Source: Spirochaetales bacterium (GTDB lineage Bacteria; Spirochaetota; Spirochaetia; SZUA-6). Taken from it: 64,000 bases of DNA. The notes beneath the pieces were generated by a model. The model saw nothing but the letters and a program-made list of their open reading frames with translations, did not search any database and was not told the DNA's origin. How positions within the stretch are numbered: position 1 is the stretch's first letter; each line of letters begins with the position of its first letter. Where the stretch lies: the NCBI GenBank assembly GCA_027021365.1, contig JALUUM010000032.1:1-64000 (forward strand), given 5' to 3'. Below, piece after piece: positions 63,064-64,000 of this stretch. A program made the position numbers and the translations under genes.

Positions 63064-64000
63064 CGGAGAGCTCTCCCATGTGGACGATATCTACCTCCCT
63101 GGCGTGGCAAAAATCAACAATGGATTTCTTATCCTTCCGTGAAACAACGAAGCACATCCCGATACCCATGTTGAAGACCCTGTACATCTCATCGATTTCT
63201 ATTTTTCCTTCCCTGCGGATGATTTCAAAAATCTCAGGTATCTTCCATGAGAAGTCGAGAAGGGGTTTCAGCCCCTTGGGAATGACCCGGGAGAGGTTGG
63301 ATACTATTCCGCCTCCTGTAACATGGGCTGCAGCAAGAACCTTTCCCGTTGAGAGGAGTGCCTTCATTTCTTCGGAGTAGATTCTGGTGGGAATTAGAAG
63401 CATCTCTCTTGCCTCTTTCATGGTTGGAGGGATCACCTTCCTTGCTAGGGAAAGGCCGTTGGAATGTATGCCGGAGGAGGGGAGGCCAAAGACCTGGTCT
63501 CCTCTGTGGATGCTGTCGAGCCTGGGTAGCAGGTGGTTCTTCTCTGCGATACCGACGGCAAAGCCCGCAAGGTCGAAGTCGTCCTCCCCGTACATGTCGG
63601 GAAGTTCGGCAGTTTCCCCGCCGGAGAGTGTGCAGCCCGCTATCTCACAGCCCCTTACAATGCCCGTTATTATCTCTCTTATCGTGTTTTCTTCTATTTT
63701 TCCGCAGGCGATGTAGTCGAGGAAGGAAAGAGGAAGGGCACCGGAGGCCAGGAGGTCGTTCACACACATGGCAACCAGGTCTATTCCTATTGTATCCAGC
63801 CTGCCGAGCTCCCTTGCAACGAGTATCTTGGTGCCTACACCGTCGGTTGTGGAGAGGATTACGGGATTCTTGTAGTGTGATGTATCGATTTCAAAACCTG
63901 CGGAGAAGGCGCCTATTTGCCTGCCTACCGAAGGTGACTTCAAACCCCTGATAAATGATGTTATGTTTTCGCCTCTCTCTATATCGACACCGGCATCTCT
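63056..64000 (-). CDS. purM: AIR synthetase PurM, N-terminus beyond window
   Basis: The coding frame runs through the window end, where it reads DAGVDIERGE, typical of the N-terminus of PurM; the start lies outside. Motifs: STTDGVGTKILVA, GGETAELPDMY (Leu for the usual Met) and LPSSGIHSNGLSLARK. It closes FGAM to AIR with ATP, step 5 of purine synthesis, and begins the visible part of purM-N-H-D-E. Confidence 0.93.
   Translation of the reverse strand, partial: RDAGVDIERGENITSFIRGLKSPSVGRQIGAFSAGFEIDTSHYKNPVILSTTDGVGTKILVARELGRLDTIGIDLVAMCVNDLLASGALPLSFLDYIACGKIEENTIREIITGIVRGCEIAGCTLSGGETAELPDMYGEDDFDLAGFAVGIAEKNHLLPRLDSIHRGDQVFGLPSSGIHSNGLSLARKVIPPTMKEAREMLLIPTRIYSEEMKALLSTGKVLAAAHVTGGGIVSNLSRVIPKGLKPLLDFSWKIPEIFEIIRREGKIEIDEMYRVFNMGIGMCFVVSRKDKKSIVDFCHAREVDIVHMGELSDG

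Overview
The window reads as chromosomal DNA of a Gram-negative, probably anaerobic or facultative bacterium of middling GC. Outer-membrane traits are visible: lipoproteins with lipoboxes, an OmpA-type peptidoglycan-binding protein and beta-barrel-like proteins ending in Phe. The SecD and SecF proteins carry long periplasmic spacers that, from memory, resemble spirochaetal SecD/SecF. A spirochaete or related deep lineage is my best guess, but it is inference. Genes are densely packed, with many 4-bp ATGA overlaps and frequent GTG/TTG starts.

Layout. (1) 1-5300 is an accessory, decaying island: two tandem multihaem cytochrome lipoproteins sharing an exact 127-bp segment, a small cytochrome with eroding haem motifs, a truncated beta-barrel fragment, a relict ORF with an internal stop, a 13-haem cytochrome built from 138-bp repeats, and a broken transposase. 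(2) 5302-10926: a 14-blade WD40 protein coupled to an ABC exporter pair, then a LarA-type racemase. (3) 11064-12710: trpB2 on the minus strand behind a classical attenuator (Trp-Trp-Trp leader peptide, competing hairpins, two intrinsic terminators). (4) 12769-18298: arginine operon argR-C-B-D-G-A with a possible ARG box. (5) 18362-30013: tRNA-Pro, a DUF438/hemerythrin/PAS sensor, an OmpA protein, folate cyclo-ligase, an endonuclease Q-like PHP protein, mnmA, the oxidative pentose phosphate operon zwf-opcA-pgl, birA and a HAD phosphatase. (6) 30145-43591: groEL, a PilZ/caspase-like gene pair, yajC-secD-secF, a phosphodiesterase, transketolase, a diguanylate cyclase, a 15/30-bp tandem repeat, an ACT/DUF5612-like protein and a glycosyltransferase that seems to start at ATC. 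(7) 43714-59044: a cation-chloride-type transporter, a DUF362 ferredoxin protein and a Ca2+/Na+ exchanger; grpE-dnaK-dnaJ; a histidine kinase; surface proteins; butyrate kinase; an EF-hand-like repeat protein; and an rRNA methyltransferase. (8) 59102-64000: purine operon purM-N-H-D-E on the minus strand, with purM cut by the window end.

How it fits together. Most of the window is housekeeping biosynthesis (arginine, tryptophan, purines, pentose phosphate), protein folding and secretion. Three parts look unusual: the trp attenuator in front of a lone trpB2, the translationally coupled PilZ plus caspase-like pair, which could link cyclic-di-GMP to a peptidase-like effector, and the glycosyltransferase whose only sensible start is ATC. 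No CRISPR array, rRNA operon, prophage or intact IS was seen.
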